Numbered from the stretch's first letter, positions 44,839 through 52,261 are shown. The stretch is DNA of 64,000 bases from Lagierella massiliensis (GCA_030532135.1 JAUNLT010000001.1:139839-203838); one strand, 5' to 3'. Notes: generated by a model not told the origin, from the letters alone. Numbers and translations: made by a program.

Positions 44839-45172
44839 TACCTATTTAACCGTATGGAAAGCATACGTTTAAATATAGTGGAGATTGACAAGGAATTTCG
44901 CAGCCTTAGGAAGTATCAAGACATAGATAAGTCTAAACTATATTCTTTATTTAAAGTATTACTTAAACATCTAAATGAAAGCTTAGAATGTAAAACAAAA
45001 ACTTAAAAAAGATACTACAAAATACCAAAATAGTAAGGTTATGTTTGATGTAGTAGGAGATAAAAAGAATTATCAAATATCTAATATACAGTACAATACC
45101 AAGAAAAAAGAATTAAATAAAATTTCTAAGATTGTTCAAAAAGCTGAAAATACAGGGTATAATATAAATAAA
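44801..45172 (+). repeat. array repeat copy B
   Basis: About 370 bases: terminator hairpin, CCTATTTAACCGTATGGAAA, ATATAGTGGAGA, CCTTAGGAAGTATCAAGACATA, the tRNA-like block, and the pre-toxin stub. It matches copy C over its full length and D over its first half. It contains an open frame of 50 codons (44854-45006) of doubtful meaning. Confidence 0.92.
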
Positions 45173-45576
45173 AATGTAGTTAAAATACCTCCCCATTCTT
45201 CGTTACAAGAAATAACAAAAAAGGTTTTGAACGGTGAAATATTACTAGAAGCAAATAGAGAGCATTATGAAAAACATATTTATGGAACTAAACAATATCG
45301 TCAATATTAAGAATCCATACGGAAAAGGGATTAGGAGAGCAAGGATTATTAATACGATCTTATGACGAAGTGTAGGAACTAATATATAAATATTATGGGA
45401 AAGAGATAGTAATATCAACAAATAGTGGAAAATCAAGAAAAGAAGAATTTGATTTTCATAAGATTATTGGATTTTATGTAAAAAATAACATTAGATATGA
45501 AACAACAAAAGGCAGAATGTATTATAGTAAGAGAGGAACGCATATTATACCGATAGAAGGTGATAAATTTGATTGA
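45041..45576 (+). pseudogene. cassette 2 toxin, polymorphic toxin type 50-like, frameshifted
   Basis: Starts with the shared stub (MFDVVGDKKNYQISNIQYN) and proceeds to HYEKHIYGTKQY, then stops at 45308. In a shifted frame the domain resumes (GLGEQGLLIRSYDEV), meets a TAG at about 45373, and continues ELIYKYYGKEIVIS...KIIGFYVKNN...GRMYYSKRGTHIIPIEGDKFD to 45576. The KHI.GT.QY opening and the YSKxGTHIIP ending match the type 50 toxin domain found on phage minor head and other secreted proteins. At least one frameshift and one nonsense mutation inactivate it. Confidence 0.75.
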
Positions 45577-45772
45577 TTGGGCAAAAGTTGAATGGGCTGA
45601 TAATATGCTAATTACATTTAAAGATGGTGAAAAATGGAAATGTAAAGGTAATGGAATAGTCTTGAAATCAGAATATGATGATGAAGATATGAAATTTGAT
45701 ACATTACATGTTATAAAAGACAATAGAAATATAGCTTTAAACATGGAAGATATAAAATCGATTGAATTTTAA
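45569..45772 (+). CDS. cassette 2 small protein, candidate immunity
   Basis: 67 residues from TTG at 45569 (or 70 from GTG at 45560), with AGAAGGTG upstream and overlap with the toxin end. Sequence MIDWAKVEWADNMLITFKDGEKWKC and a closing LNMEDIKSIEF. It is intact, whereas its paralogue at 43609 is broken. The small beta-rich acidic character and position suggest immunity to the type 50-like toxin. Inference from context. Confidence 0.65.
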   Translation: MIDWAKVEWADNMLITFKDGEKWKCKGNGIVLKSEYDDEDMKFDTLHVIKDNRNIALNMEDIKSIEF

Positions 45773-45830
45773 AAATCATATATTATAGCATCTAAAAAAT
45801 ACAACTATAAGGAGGAGGTATACAAATATT

Positions 45831-46067
45831 ATGATAATCTTAAAAAACGTAAGAAAAGAAAATAATAAAATATATGCAGATTACTACCCTGAGGATTCTA
45901 TTGAATTTTCAAAAATAGAATTTGATATTACAAATAATGTTTTTACAGGTAAAAAAGTAGGATATAAATTAGAATACGATTCACACTTAGCTCATGCAAA
46001 ATTTGCTTTGAGAGAGATGGCAAAAGGCGAAAGAAAAATAAAGGATTGTACTATTATGTGGTACTAA
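45831..46067 (+). CDS. small phage-associated protein, possible second immunity gene
   Basis: 78 residues with GGAGGAGGTAT upstream. Sequence MIILKNVRKENNKIYADYYPED... ending CTIMWY. It is intact, follows the candidate immunity gene by 58 bases without a terminator, and precedes the shared hairpin at 46070. Similar short proteins ending in MWY are frequent near prophage and toxin loci in gut Firmicutes, but their role is unknown. Its own partner toxin, if any, has been lost. Confidence 0.55.
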   Translation: MIILKNVRKENNKIYADYYPEDSIEFSKIEFDITNNVFTGKKVGYKLEYDSHLAHAKFALREMAKGERKIKDCTIMWY

Positions 46068-46069
46068 TA

Positions 46070-46117
46070 AAAGCACACTAGCTATTTACAGATGTAATAA
46101 GTTAGAGGTGCTTTTTT
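46070..46117 (+). terminator. cassette-end terminator copy 2
   Basis: AAAGCACACTA and TTAGAGGTGCTTTTTT enclose a longer loop than in the other copies. Confidence 0.8.
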
Positions 46118-46446
46118 AATACTCATTTCTCCGTATGAAAATATGTTTAAATATAGTGGAGACTAACAAGAAACTCCACAGCCTTAGGAAGTATCAAGAC
46201 ATAGATAAGTCTAAACTATATTTTTTATTTAAAGTATTACTTAAACATCTAAATGAAAGCTTAGAATATAAAACAAAAACTTAAAAAAGATACTACAAAA
46301 TACCGAAATCGTAAGGTTATGTTTGATGTAGTAGGCGATAAAAAGAATTATCATAATATACAGTACAATACCAATAAAAAAGAATTAGATAAAGTTTCTA
46401 AAATCGTTCAAAAAGCTGAAAATACGGGGTATAATATAAGTAAGGA
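46070..46446 (+). repeat. array repeat copy C
   Basis: About 375 bases matching copy B: hairpin, CCGTATGAAAATATG, GTGGAGA, CCTTAGGAAGTATCAAGACATAG, tRNA-like block and pre-toxin stub. A 49-codon open frame runs at 46135-46284, parallel to that in copy B. Confidence 0.92.
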
Positions 46447-46743
46447 GTATAATGAGCATATAGGAATAATCTCATTGGATTTGCAATTATTTGCCGCCAA
46501 AGATATAAAAAACCAAGCTCCAAAATCTTTAAGAAAAGGTATAAAAAGCTATAAAAACAAATAAAAAGTCACAAAGAAAAAATCAAAAATCTACATAATT
46601 ATTATTCAGATTGGTTTAGTGTACCTGAGAAAGTTAAAGAGGGAAGGATAAATCACTGGAGAAAAGAAATTAGAATTTTTGAAAAAAACTTAAATGAAAA
46701 TATTGACGAGTTAAAAAGTAGAGGGATAAAATACAATGGATAG
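46319..46743 (+). pseudogene. cassette 3 toxin, one-base frameshift
   Basis: Shared stub (MFDVVGDKKNYHNIQYNTNK) then a third, different domain beginning LDLQLFAAKDIKNQAPKSLRKGIKSYKNK, stopping at 46562. One missing A in the A-rich stretch near 46556-46566 accounts for this. The other frame continues IKSHKEKIKNLHNYYSDWFSVPEKVKEGRINHWRKEI (two parts) to a stop at 46741. The restored protein would be about 141 residues. It resembles small toxin tips on phage proteins, with the LQLFAxKDI opening seen in phage structural leaders. Function unknown. Confidence 0.65.
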
Positions 46744-46945
46744 TAATAAACAATGGAAATGGTCCGAAGATACATTAAGGACTATCATATTACAAATAAT
46801 AGAAAGAAAAGAAGAATATGAAAAAGAGATTTCAAATTTATATGACCAAGGTGTAGTAGATGGATACAACTTTGTAGTTGATTCTATTAAAAGTCAATTA
46901 GAAGCACGTGGATATGAATTTGAACAATGGCTAGAAGATAAATAA
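46736..46945 (+). CDS. cassette 3 small protein, candidate immunity
   Basis: 69 residues, intact, acidic and helical (WKWSEDTLRTIILQIIERKEEYEKEI, then GVVDGYNFVVDSIKSQLEARG). The ATG overlaps the toxin stop by 8 bases and the gene ends at the shared hairpin. Context suggests immunity to the cassette 3 toxin; no functional motif is visible. Confidence 0.6.
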   Translation: MDSNKQWKWSEDTLRTIILQIIERKEEYEKEISNLYDQGVVDGYNFVVDSIKSQLEARGYEFEQWLEDK

Positions 46946-46982
46946 AAGGCACACTAATACTAAAATTAGAGGTGCTTTTTTA
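46944..46982 (+). terminator. cassette-end terminator copy 3
   Basis: AAAAGGCACACTAAT pairs with ATTAGAGGTGCTTTTT, with Ts following. Confidence 0.82.
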
Positions 46983-47135
46983 ATACCTATTTAACCGTAT
47001 GGAAAAGCTTATGTTTAAATATAGTGGAGAATAATAAGGAATTTCTCAGCCTTAAGAAAGTTACCGAAGTGTAGGTCAAGACCTGGACAAGTCTATAAAC
47101 TGTCTTTTTTATTTGGAGTATTACTCAAACGATCA
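46944..47135 (+). repeat. array repeat copy D, running into tRNA-Ser
   Basis: Begins with the hairpin and CCTATTTAACCGTATGGAAA block of copy B, then diverges (CCTTAAGAAAGTTACC, GTCAAGACCTGGACAAGTCTATAAACTG) while staying alignable up to TTTATTTGGAGTATTACTCAAAC. In this copy the tRNA-like block is part of a recognisable tRNA-Ser gene and no pre-toxin stub follows. Confidence 0.8.
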
Positions 47136-47200
47136 AGAGGGTTGTTTGCTAAACAATTAGGGCTTTATAAGTCGTATAGGTTCGAATCCTATATACTCCG
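47115..47200 (+). tRNA. tRNA-Ser(GCU), atypical D-loop
   Basis: GGAGTAT (47115-47121) pairs with ATACTCC (47193-47199), discriminator G, no encoded CCA. Anticodon loop TTGCTAA gives GCT. The long variable arm folds as GGCTT/AAGTC, typical of serine. The T-arm ATAGG-TTCGAAT-CCTAT is perfect. The D-loop AAACGATCAA lacks the usual GG pair, so the gene may be decaying or specialised. Its 5' end resembles a block in repeats A-C. Confidence 0.85.
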
Positions 47201-47304
47201 TCAAGACTAGAGCAAGTCTTAAAACTGCTTAATAGTTTTATAAACTTATAATTATTAAACCAAGTCATAGCAACGACTTAAAAAGCTTAGGTAAAGGAGT
47301 AGAA

Positions 47305-47406
47305 ATGAAGACGGAAGATTTGAAGAAAATAGGCTTAAATGATGAATAAATTACAACTGTACACAAATTAAATAGTTTGGATATTGAAAATATTAAAAAG
47401 TATTGA
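47305..47406 (+). pseudogene. phage scaffold (GP20-like) start fragment, nonsense mutation
   Basis: AAAGGAG precedes an ATG opening MKTEDLKKIGLNDE, then a TAA where the family usually has Gln (DEQI), then ITTVHKLNSLDIENIKKY and a stop. The opening resembles GP20/minor-scaffold proteins of Firmicute phages, which normally follow the minor head gene. The rest of the gene is gone. It supports a phage morphogenesis origin of the array. Confidence 0.6.
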
Positions 47407-47485
47407 CTTTATATAAACCGCGTGCAATAACATAAGTACATTACGTAAAGAAATTTATGAGTATTAAGCAGGAGGAGGGTATAAA

Positions 47486-47680
47486 ATGGAAAATAAAACT
47501 TCACAGGCCCAGATTAGGGTGAGTAGTAATTGAAAAAAAGAAACCCGGAAAAAGCTAGGTACCAAATAGCTAAAAGTAATGCTAGGACTTTTGCAAGAAA
47601 ATATGCAAAAAAACATAGGGGAAGTTGAAGAATTAATAAGAATATATAAGGCTGAAAATCCAAACTATAACAACGATTAG
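47486..47680 (+). pseudogene. small phage-like gene, nonsense and frameshift
   Basis: GGAGGAGGG precedes an ATG. The frame reads MENKTSQAQIRVSSN, a TGA in place of Trp, then KKRNPEKARYQIAKSNARTF and ARKYAKK. A frameshift near 47620 is needed to reach EVEELIRIYKAENPNYNND and a natural TAG at 47678. It resembles short conserved phage proteins with an NARTFARKYA core, but has at least two inactivating lesions. Confidence 0.6.
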
Positions 47681-47690
47681 ATATATAATT

Positions 47691-47741
47691 TTCTACCAAC
47701 TTTCTACCAACCAAGTTACCAACTTTCTGCCAGCTTTTTTT
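47691..47741 (+). repeat. short imperfect tandem repeat
   Basis: TTCTACCAACT, TTCTACCAACC, AAGTTACCAACT, TTCTGCCAGCT: about four imperfect 11-12-base units after the last phage remnant. Too short and irregular for a CRISPR; possibly a decayed coding tail. Confidence 0.6.
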
Positions 47742-47788
47742 AATAATTTAATACAATTATAGACGACTTTATACAAGTGAAATAAAAG

Positions 47789-47818
47789 AGAACGGCTATT
47801 TTAAACCGTTCTTTTTTA
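47789..47818. terminator. bidirectional terminator, likely of ssrA
   Basis: AGAACGG (47789-47795) and CCGTTCT (47806-47812) with T-rich flanks on both strands, 25-55 bases past the ssrA 3' end. Confidence 0.7.
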
Positions 47819-47842
47819 AATTATTCAGTATAATATTTTTAA

Positions 47843-48192
47843 TGGTGGAGATGAGGAGAGTCGAACTCCTGTCCGAAAACACATCCAAGGGAACTTCTCC
47901 GAGTGCAGCTTATCGTATTTTATTCCCTACTACAATAAACGACAAGCAAATACATGTAATAGGTAGTTTCTAGTACTTAAGTAAAGTCGAAACAGTCTTT
48001 ACTCAGTGTCTTGCAAAAATTTGAAGTCAGACTTCGGTGTGCAAGAAACCGAAGTGGACTACCGCCTTAATTAGGCAGCTAATGCTAAATTATCTTCAGC
48101 GTTTATATTTATTTGTCCATTTTTTACGTTTTTAGACGAAAACGACTCGCTATTCCAAATTCAGTGTCCCCGTCGAAACCAAAGTCATCCCC
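47843..48192 (-). ncRNA. ssrA: tmRNA
   Basis: About 350 bases on the minus strand. The 5' end GGGGATGACTTTGGTTTCGACGGG (in two parts, 48192 downward) and the 3' end GAGTTCGACTCTCCTCATCTCCACCA form the tRNA-like domain with encoded CCA. The tag frame at 48119-48071 ends NGQININAEDNLALAA followed by TAA; residues VKN probably precede it, the resume codon being uncertain. It rescues stalled ribosomes with SmpB, not encoded here. Confidence 0.97.
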
Positions 48193-48202
48193 ATATGATA
48201 AT

Positions 48203-48231
48203 ATTATAATAACAAAATCAGTAATAGTCAA
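48203..48231 (-). promoter_or_regulatory. ssrA promoter
   Basis: On the minus strand TTGACT (48231-48226), a 17-base spacer, then TATAAT (48208-48203), about 10 bases before the mature 5' end. Near-consensus strength fits an abundant RNA. Confidence 0.85.
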
Positions 48232-48264
48232 TGTTTAGAGTTTTCTTTAATTGGCTACATATTA

Positions 48265-48270
48265 TATAAT
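48265..48270 (+). promoter_or_regulatory. polA -10 box candidate
   Basis: TATAAT at 48265-48270, 22 bases before the polA ATG. A matching -35 is poor, so the promoter may be weak. Confidence 0.35.
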
Positions 48271-48291
48271 AGAACTAATGTGGAGGGTTTT

Positions 48292-50940
48292 ATGAAAAAA
48301 AAGTTTATGATTATAGATGGGTCTAGTTTAATATTCAGGGCCTTTTATGCAATAAGGAATTTAACGACTAAAGATGGTGTTTTTACTAATGGAGTATATG
48401 GTTTTTTGACCATGTACTATAAGGCTGTACAAACTTATGAACCTGATTACATTTGTGTAGTATTAGATAAATCAGGTCCCACATTTAGAGTAAAAGACTA
48501 TAAGGAATATAAGGCAAATAGAGACAAGGCGCCTTCGGAGCTATCTTCTCAGTTTGGTATACTTAAAGATATTTTACAAGCTATGAATGTGTGTTATGAA
48601 GAAGAACAAGGTTATGAAGCTGACGACATAGCGGGGACTATTTCAAAAGTAGCTTCTAAAGAAGGATACGAAGTAATATTAGTAACTGGTGATAGAGATT
48701 ATTTACAATTAATCGATGAAAATGTAGATGTGATTTTGACTGTAAAGGGAATTAGTCAAACAAAAAGGTTTAATTTGTCAAAAGTTAAAGAAGAGTATGG
48801 GCTTAAACCTTCTGAACTAATTGATGTTAAAGGGTTAATGGGGGATAATTCTGATAATATACCTGGAGTTCCAGGAGTTGGAGAAAAGACGGCTCTAAAA
48901 CTTATAAAAGAGTATGGTAGTGTTGAAGAGGTCTATAAAAATATAGATAAAGTTTCTGGTAAAGCTTTGAAGAGAAATCTTACAGAAAATGAAAATATGG
49001 CATATTTGAGTAAAAAACTTGGAACTATTTTTACAGAAGTTCCTCTTGAGAGAAAATTAGAAGAATATAAGATTAAAGAACCCAATGTGGAAAAGACGAG
49101 AGATATTTTTGAAAGGTTGGAATTTAATTCTTTTTTAAAAGAACTTCCTGGTGAAAAAAAAGAAGTTGAACTTGAGGATAATTTCAATCCTATAAAGGTT
49201 GAGGGGTTTGCTGAAGTAGAGAATAAATTAAAAGATGATAAAATTATAAGTTTCCATATTTTTTATAATGGAGATAATTATATTCATTCAAAACCTGAAT
49301 TTATTGCTTTTAAGGGAAATGACACAGACGAGGTCTTGATTTTGGAGCTTGAAAAAGGAGAGGACTTATCTAATTTCTCAAGTTTATTGGAAAATTCTAA
49401 CAGGACTTTTTTAAGTTACCATATAAAATCTGATTTGTACTTTCTTTTACGAAACGGTGTAAATATTTCTTTTGACTATGAAGATATTTCAATAATGGAA
49501 TATCTTATAGATCCATCTAAAACAAATTATGAACTTTACAAAACTGCTAAGGAATATCTAGATATAAACATTTTATCTAATGAAGATGTGTTTGGAAAAG
49601 GAGCTAAGAAAAAAGGGTTAAAGGATGTTAATGAAAAAGAGCTTCTAAATTACATCTCGGGCTATTTAACGGTGTGTCAAGAGTTGAGAAAACCTCTGTT
49701 AGAGATAATAGAGGAAAGAAAAATGGAAAAACTCTTCTACGAAATTGAAAATCCTCTAGTAAGAGTATTAGCTGAGATGGAAAATGAAGGGTTTAAAGTA
49801 GATAAGAATTACTTAATACATTTAAAAGAAGAGTTTGATGTAGAAATTTCAAAACTAGAAGAGTCTATTTATAAAGATGCTGGAGAAAAGTTCAATGTAA
49901 ATAGTCCAAAGCAACTAGGTGTAATCTTATTTGAAAAATTAAATTTACCTGTTATTAAAAGAACAAAAACAGGTTATTCTACGAATGTTGAAGTTTTAGA
50001 AAAGTTACAACCAGAGCATAAGATTATTGACAAAATACTTAGATTTAGAACTATTAAAAAACTTCAATCAACTTATGTTGAAGGTCTACTTAAATTAATA
50101 TCAGAAGACGGTAGGATACATTCTACTTTTACACAGACAATAGCTGTAACAGGTAGAATTAGCTCGGTAGATCCTAATTTACAAAATATTCCTGTAAGGA
50201 CCAAGGAAGGTAGACTTATAAGGAAAGCTTTTATAAGTGGAGATGGAAATACTCTTGTTGATGCGGATTATTCTCAAATAGAACTTAGGGTGCTTTCCCA
50301 TTTGGCAAATGACGAGGTAATGTTAAACTCCTTTAAAGAGGGTGTAGATATTCATACAAAAACAGCTTCAGAGGTGTTTCACGTGGATTTAGATAAAGTT
50401 ACTCCACTTGATAGATCAAATGCTAAAGCTGTAAATTTTGGTATAGTATATGGAATTGGCGATTTTAGTTTGTCACAGGATTTGAATATTACTAGAAAAG
50501 AAGCTCGAAAGTATATAGACAATTATTTAGATACCTATAAGGGAATTAAAAAATATATGGAAGATATTGTAGAAGAAGGAAAAGAAAAGGGATATGTTCA
50601 CACTATAATGAACAGAAGGCGATATATTCCAGAGCTAAATTCAAAAAATTACAATATTAGAGGATTTGGAGAAAGAATAGCATTAAATACTCCAATACAG
50701 GGTTCTGCAGCAGATATAATAAAAATTGCCATGATTCAAGTATCTGAAGAACTTAGGAAGAGAAAACTAAAAAGCAAATTACTTCTTCAGGTACATGACG
50801 AATTGATAGTAGAGGCTGTTGGTGAAGAGCTTGAAGAAGTAACAGAACTTTTGAGAGATACTATGGAAAATGCAGTAAAATTAAATGTTTTATTAAAGGT
50901 TGACATTAGTACTGGTAAGAGTTGGTATGAATCAAAATAA
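48292..50940 (+). CDS. polA: DNA polymerase I
   Basis: 882 residues from the ATG at 48292 (GGAGG 6 bases upstream; an earlier GTG lies inside the ribosome site). The N-terminal 5' nuclease (DGSSLIFRAFYA to GDNSDNIPGVPGVG) and the C-terminal family A polymerase (DADYSQIELR, KAVNFGIVYG, QVHDELIVE) are complete. The middle proofreading domain lacks the ExoI Asp-Glu pair (SFHIFYNG) but keeps fold segments, as in Bacillus Pol I, so no 3' exonuclease is expected. It overlaps coaE. Confidence 0.96.
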   Translation: MKKKFMIIDGSSLIFRAFYAIRNLTTKDGVFTNGVYGFLTMYYKAVQTYEPDYICVVLDKSGPTFRVKDYKEYKANRDKAPSELSSQFGILKDILQAMNVCYEEEQGYEADDIAGTISKVASKEGYEVILVTGDRDYLQLIDENVDVILTVKGISQTKRFNLSKVKEEYGLKPSELIDVKGLMGDNSDNIPGVPGVGEKTALKLIKEYGSVEEVYKNIDKVSGKALKRNLTENENMAYLSKKLGTIFTEVPLERKLEEYKIKEPNVEKTRDIFERLEFNSFLKELPGEKKEVELEDNFNPIKVEGFAEVENKLKDDKIISFHIFYNGDNYIHSKPEFIAFKGNDTDEVLILELEKGEDLSNFSSLLENSNRTFLSYHIKSDLYFLLRNGVNISFDYEDISIMEYLIDPSKTNYELYKTAKEYLDINILSNEDVFGKGAKKKGLKDVNEKELLNYISGYLTVCQELRKPLLEIIEERKMEKLFYEIENPLVRVLAEMENEGFKVDKNYLIHLKEEFDVEISKLEESIYKDAGEKFNVNSPKQLGVILFEKLNLPVIKRTKTGYSTNVEVLEKLQPEHKIIDKILRFRTIKKLQSTYVEGLLKLISEDGRIHSTFTQTIAVTGRISSVDPNLQNIPVRTKEGRLIRKAFISGDGNTLVDADYSQIELRVLSHLANDEVMLNSFKEGVDIHTKTASEVFHVDLDKVTPLDRSNAKAVNFGIVYGIGDFSLSQDLNITRKEARKYIDNYLDTYKGIKKYMEDIVEEGKEKGYVHTIMNRRRYIPELNSKNYNIRGFGERIALNTPIQGSAADIIKIAMIQVSEELRKRKLKSKLLLQVHDELIVEAVGEELEEVTELLRDTMENAVKLNVLLKVDISTGKSWYESK

Positions 50941-51529
50941 TCGAAAATTTGTAATTACAGGTGGAGTTGCTTGTGGGAAGTCTACAATTATAAATTTCTT
51001 AAAAAATTCTGGTTTTAACACTTTTAGTAGTGATGAAGTGGTTCACAATCTATATAAGAATGTTGATGTAATTGAAAAAGTTCAAGAGATTTTTCAAAAT
51101 GAAGACATAGTCGATAAAAATTTTTTTATAGACCGAAAAGAATTGTCTAGATTGGTTTTTAATGATGGTACAAAAAGAAGAAAACTAGAAAGGTTGATTC
51201 ATCCACTTGTAATTGAAGAAATTGTAAAAAAGGGAAAGGATAAGGGGATTATATTTTTTGAAATCCCCCTTTACTCACTTATAGAAGAAAGTTTACTAAA
51301 GAGTATGCCTTATGATATAATTTCTGTTGATTGTAACGAAGAGATACAAATTAACAGATTGATAAAAAGACAAAGTATTTCTAGAGAAAAAGCTTTACAG
51401 ATCATTTCTGTAAACAAAGTTTGGAGAAATTTCAAAAAAACGCCTACTAAAGTAATTCGAAATGATGGGGATCTTGAAACTACTTTGAAAGAACTAAAAC
51501 TCTTTTTAATAGAGGAGAATTTAATATGA
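50927..51529 (+). CDS. coaE: dephospho-CoA kinase
   Basis: 200 residues. The P-loop GGVACGKSTI at about 12, the LIHPLVIEEI helix, and IFFEIPLYSL with the RLIKRQSISREKA lid fit the family; the reaction is the last step of CoA synthesis. The start ATG at 50927 overlaps the end of polA by 14 bases, so it is coupled; the ribosome site is weak. polA-coaE-lytic transglycosylase is a common clostridial order. Confidence 0.92.
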   Translation: MNQNNRKFVITGGVACGKSTIINFLKNSGFNTFSSDEVVHNLYKNVDVIEKVQEIFQNEDIVDKNFFIDRKELSRLVFNDGTKRRKLERLIHPLVIEEIVKKGKDKGIIFFEIPLYSLIEESLLKSMPYDIISVDCNEEIQINRLIKRQSISREKALQIISVNKVWRNFKKTPTKVIRNDGDLETTLKELKLFLIEENLI

Positions 51530-52170
51530 AAAAGTTTTTTAAAGGACTTCTAAAATTTATAGTTGCTCTACTTATTGTTATACTTCTTGCATCATTTGCT
51601 GTTGTGGGATATGGTACTATGACAAGACCTGTTGAGTATGTGGAGGAGATAAATAAATATTCACAGGAGTACAATGTAGATCCACTACTTGTGCTTTCAG
51701 TAATAAAGGTAGAAAGTAATTTTAACCCTTCCGCAACTTCACACATGAATGCAGTAGGATTAATGCAGTTAATACCAAAAACTAGTCAGTGGATAAGTGA
51801 AAAAATGGGAATTGAGTATTCGGATGAAATTCTTCAAGATCCACAAACTAATATACAACTTGGGACTTATTATCTTTCATACCTTTTAAATCACTTTGGC
51901 GATACAGATCTTGCTATTATTGCATACAATGGTGGAATGGGTAATGTTCAAAAGTGGTTAGATGATGGACTTATAGGAAAAGGTGGAGAAGGATTTGAAA
52001 ATATTCCCATAGATGAAGCTAGATATTATGATATAAAAGTAAAGAAAAATTATGAAATTTATAAGACATTCTATCAAGGTGAAGAACTTGAAAATGGAAT
52101 GCATGATCGCCCAAAAGTTTGGCTTGACAATTACTTTAGACAAATTAAGGAATTTTTAAGAGACTTTTAG
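51526..52170 (+). CDS. membrane-anchored SLT-type lytic transglycosylase
   Basis: 214 residues: an N-terminal membrane anchor (about 8-30), then a lysozyme-like SLT domain. The catalytic Glu is in VIKVESNFNPSAT, followed by GLMQLIPKTSQWI and AYNGGMGNVQKWL. It cleaves glycan strands of peptidoglycan, generating anhydro-muropeptides. ATGA overlap with coaE and a terminator-free short gap to tRNA-Leu are seen. Confidence 0.93.
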   Translation: MKKFFKGLLKFIVALLIVILLASFAVVGYGTMTRPVEYVEEINKYSQEYNVDPLLVLSVIKVESNFNPSATSHMNAVGLMQLIPKTSQWISEKMGIEYSDEILQDPQTNIQLGTYYLSYLLNHFGDTDLAIIAYNGGMGNVQKWLDDGLIGKGGEGFENIPIDEARYYDIKVKKNYEIYKTFYQGEELENGMHDRPKVWLDNYFRQIKEFLRDF

Positions 52171-52174
52171 TTTT

Positions 52175-52261
52175 GCAGAGGTGGTGGAACTGGTATACAC
52201 GCTATCTTGAGGGGGTAGTGAGAAAATTCTCGTGAGGGTTCGAATCCCTTCCTCTGCACCA
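52175..52261 (+). tRNA. tRNA-Leu(GAG)
   Basis: GCAGAGG (52175-52181) pairs with CCTCTGC (52251-52257), then ACCA, with CCA encoded. Anticodon loop TTGAGGG gives GAG. A long variable arm (class II), D-loop with GG and a perfect T-arm GAGGG-TTCGAAT-CCCTT (one wobble) support a functional gene. It begins 5 bases after the lytic transglycosylase stop. Confidence 0.95.

Larger units (their letters stand above)
43428..47790. mobile_element. decayed phage-derived toxin/immunity cassette array
   Basis: Between arcC and ssrA lie repeated cassettes of a shared pre-toxin stub, a variable toxin tip, a small overlapping gene and a near-identical terminator, plus a tRNA-Ser and two inactivated phage-like genes. 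No integrase, capsid or portal gene survives, so this is a remnant rather than a whole prophage. It abuts the 3' end of ssrA, a well-known phage attachment target. No duplicated ssrA end was found on the arcC side, so boundaries are approximate. Confidence 0.75.

Noticed and set aside
43955..47741. Possible CRISPR array
   Set aside because: The long repeats are 190-375 bases with about 1 kb between them and contain coding stub; the short repeats at 47691 are about 11 bases, imperfect and spacer-free. No cas genes.
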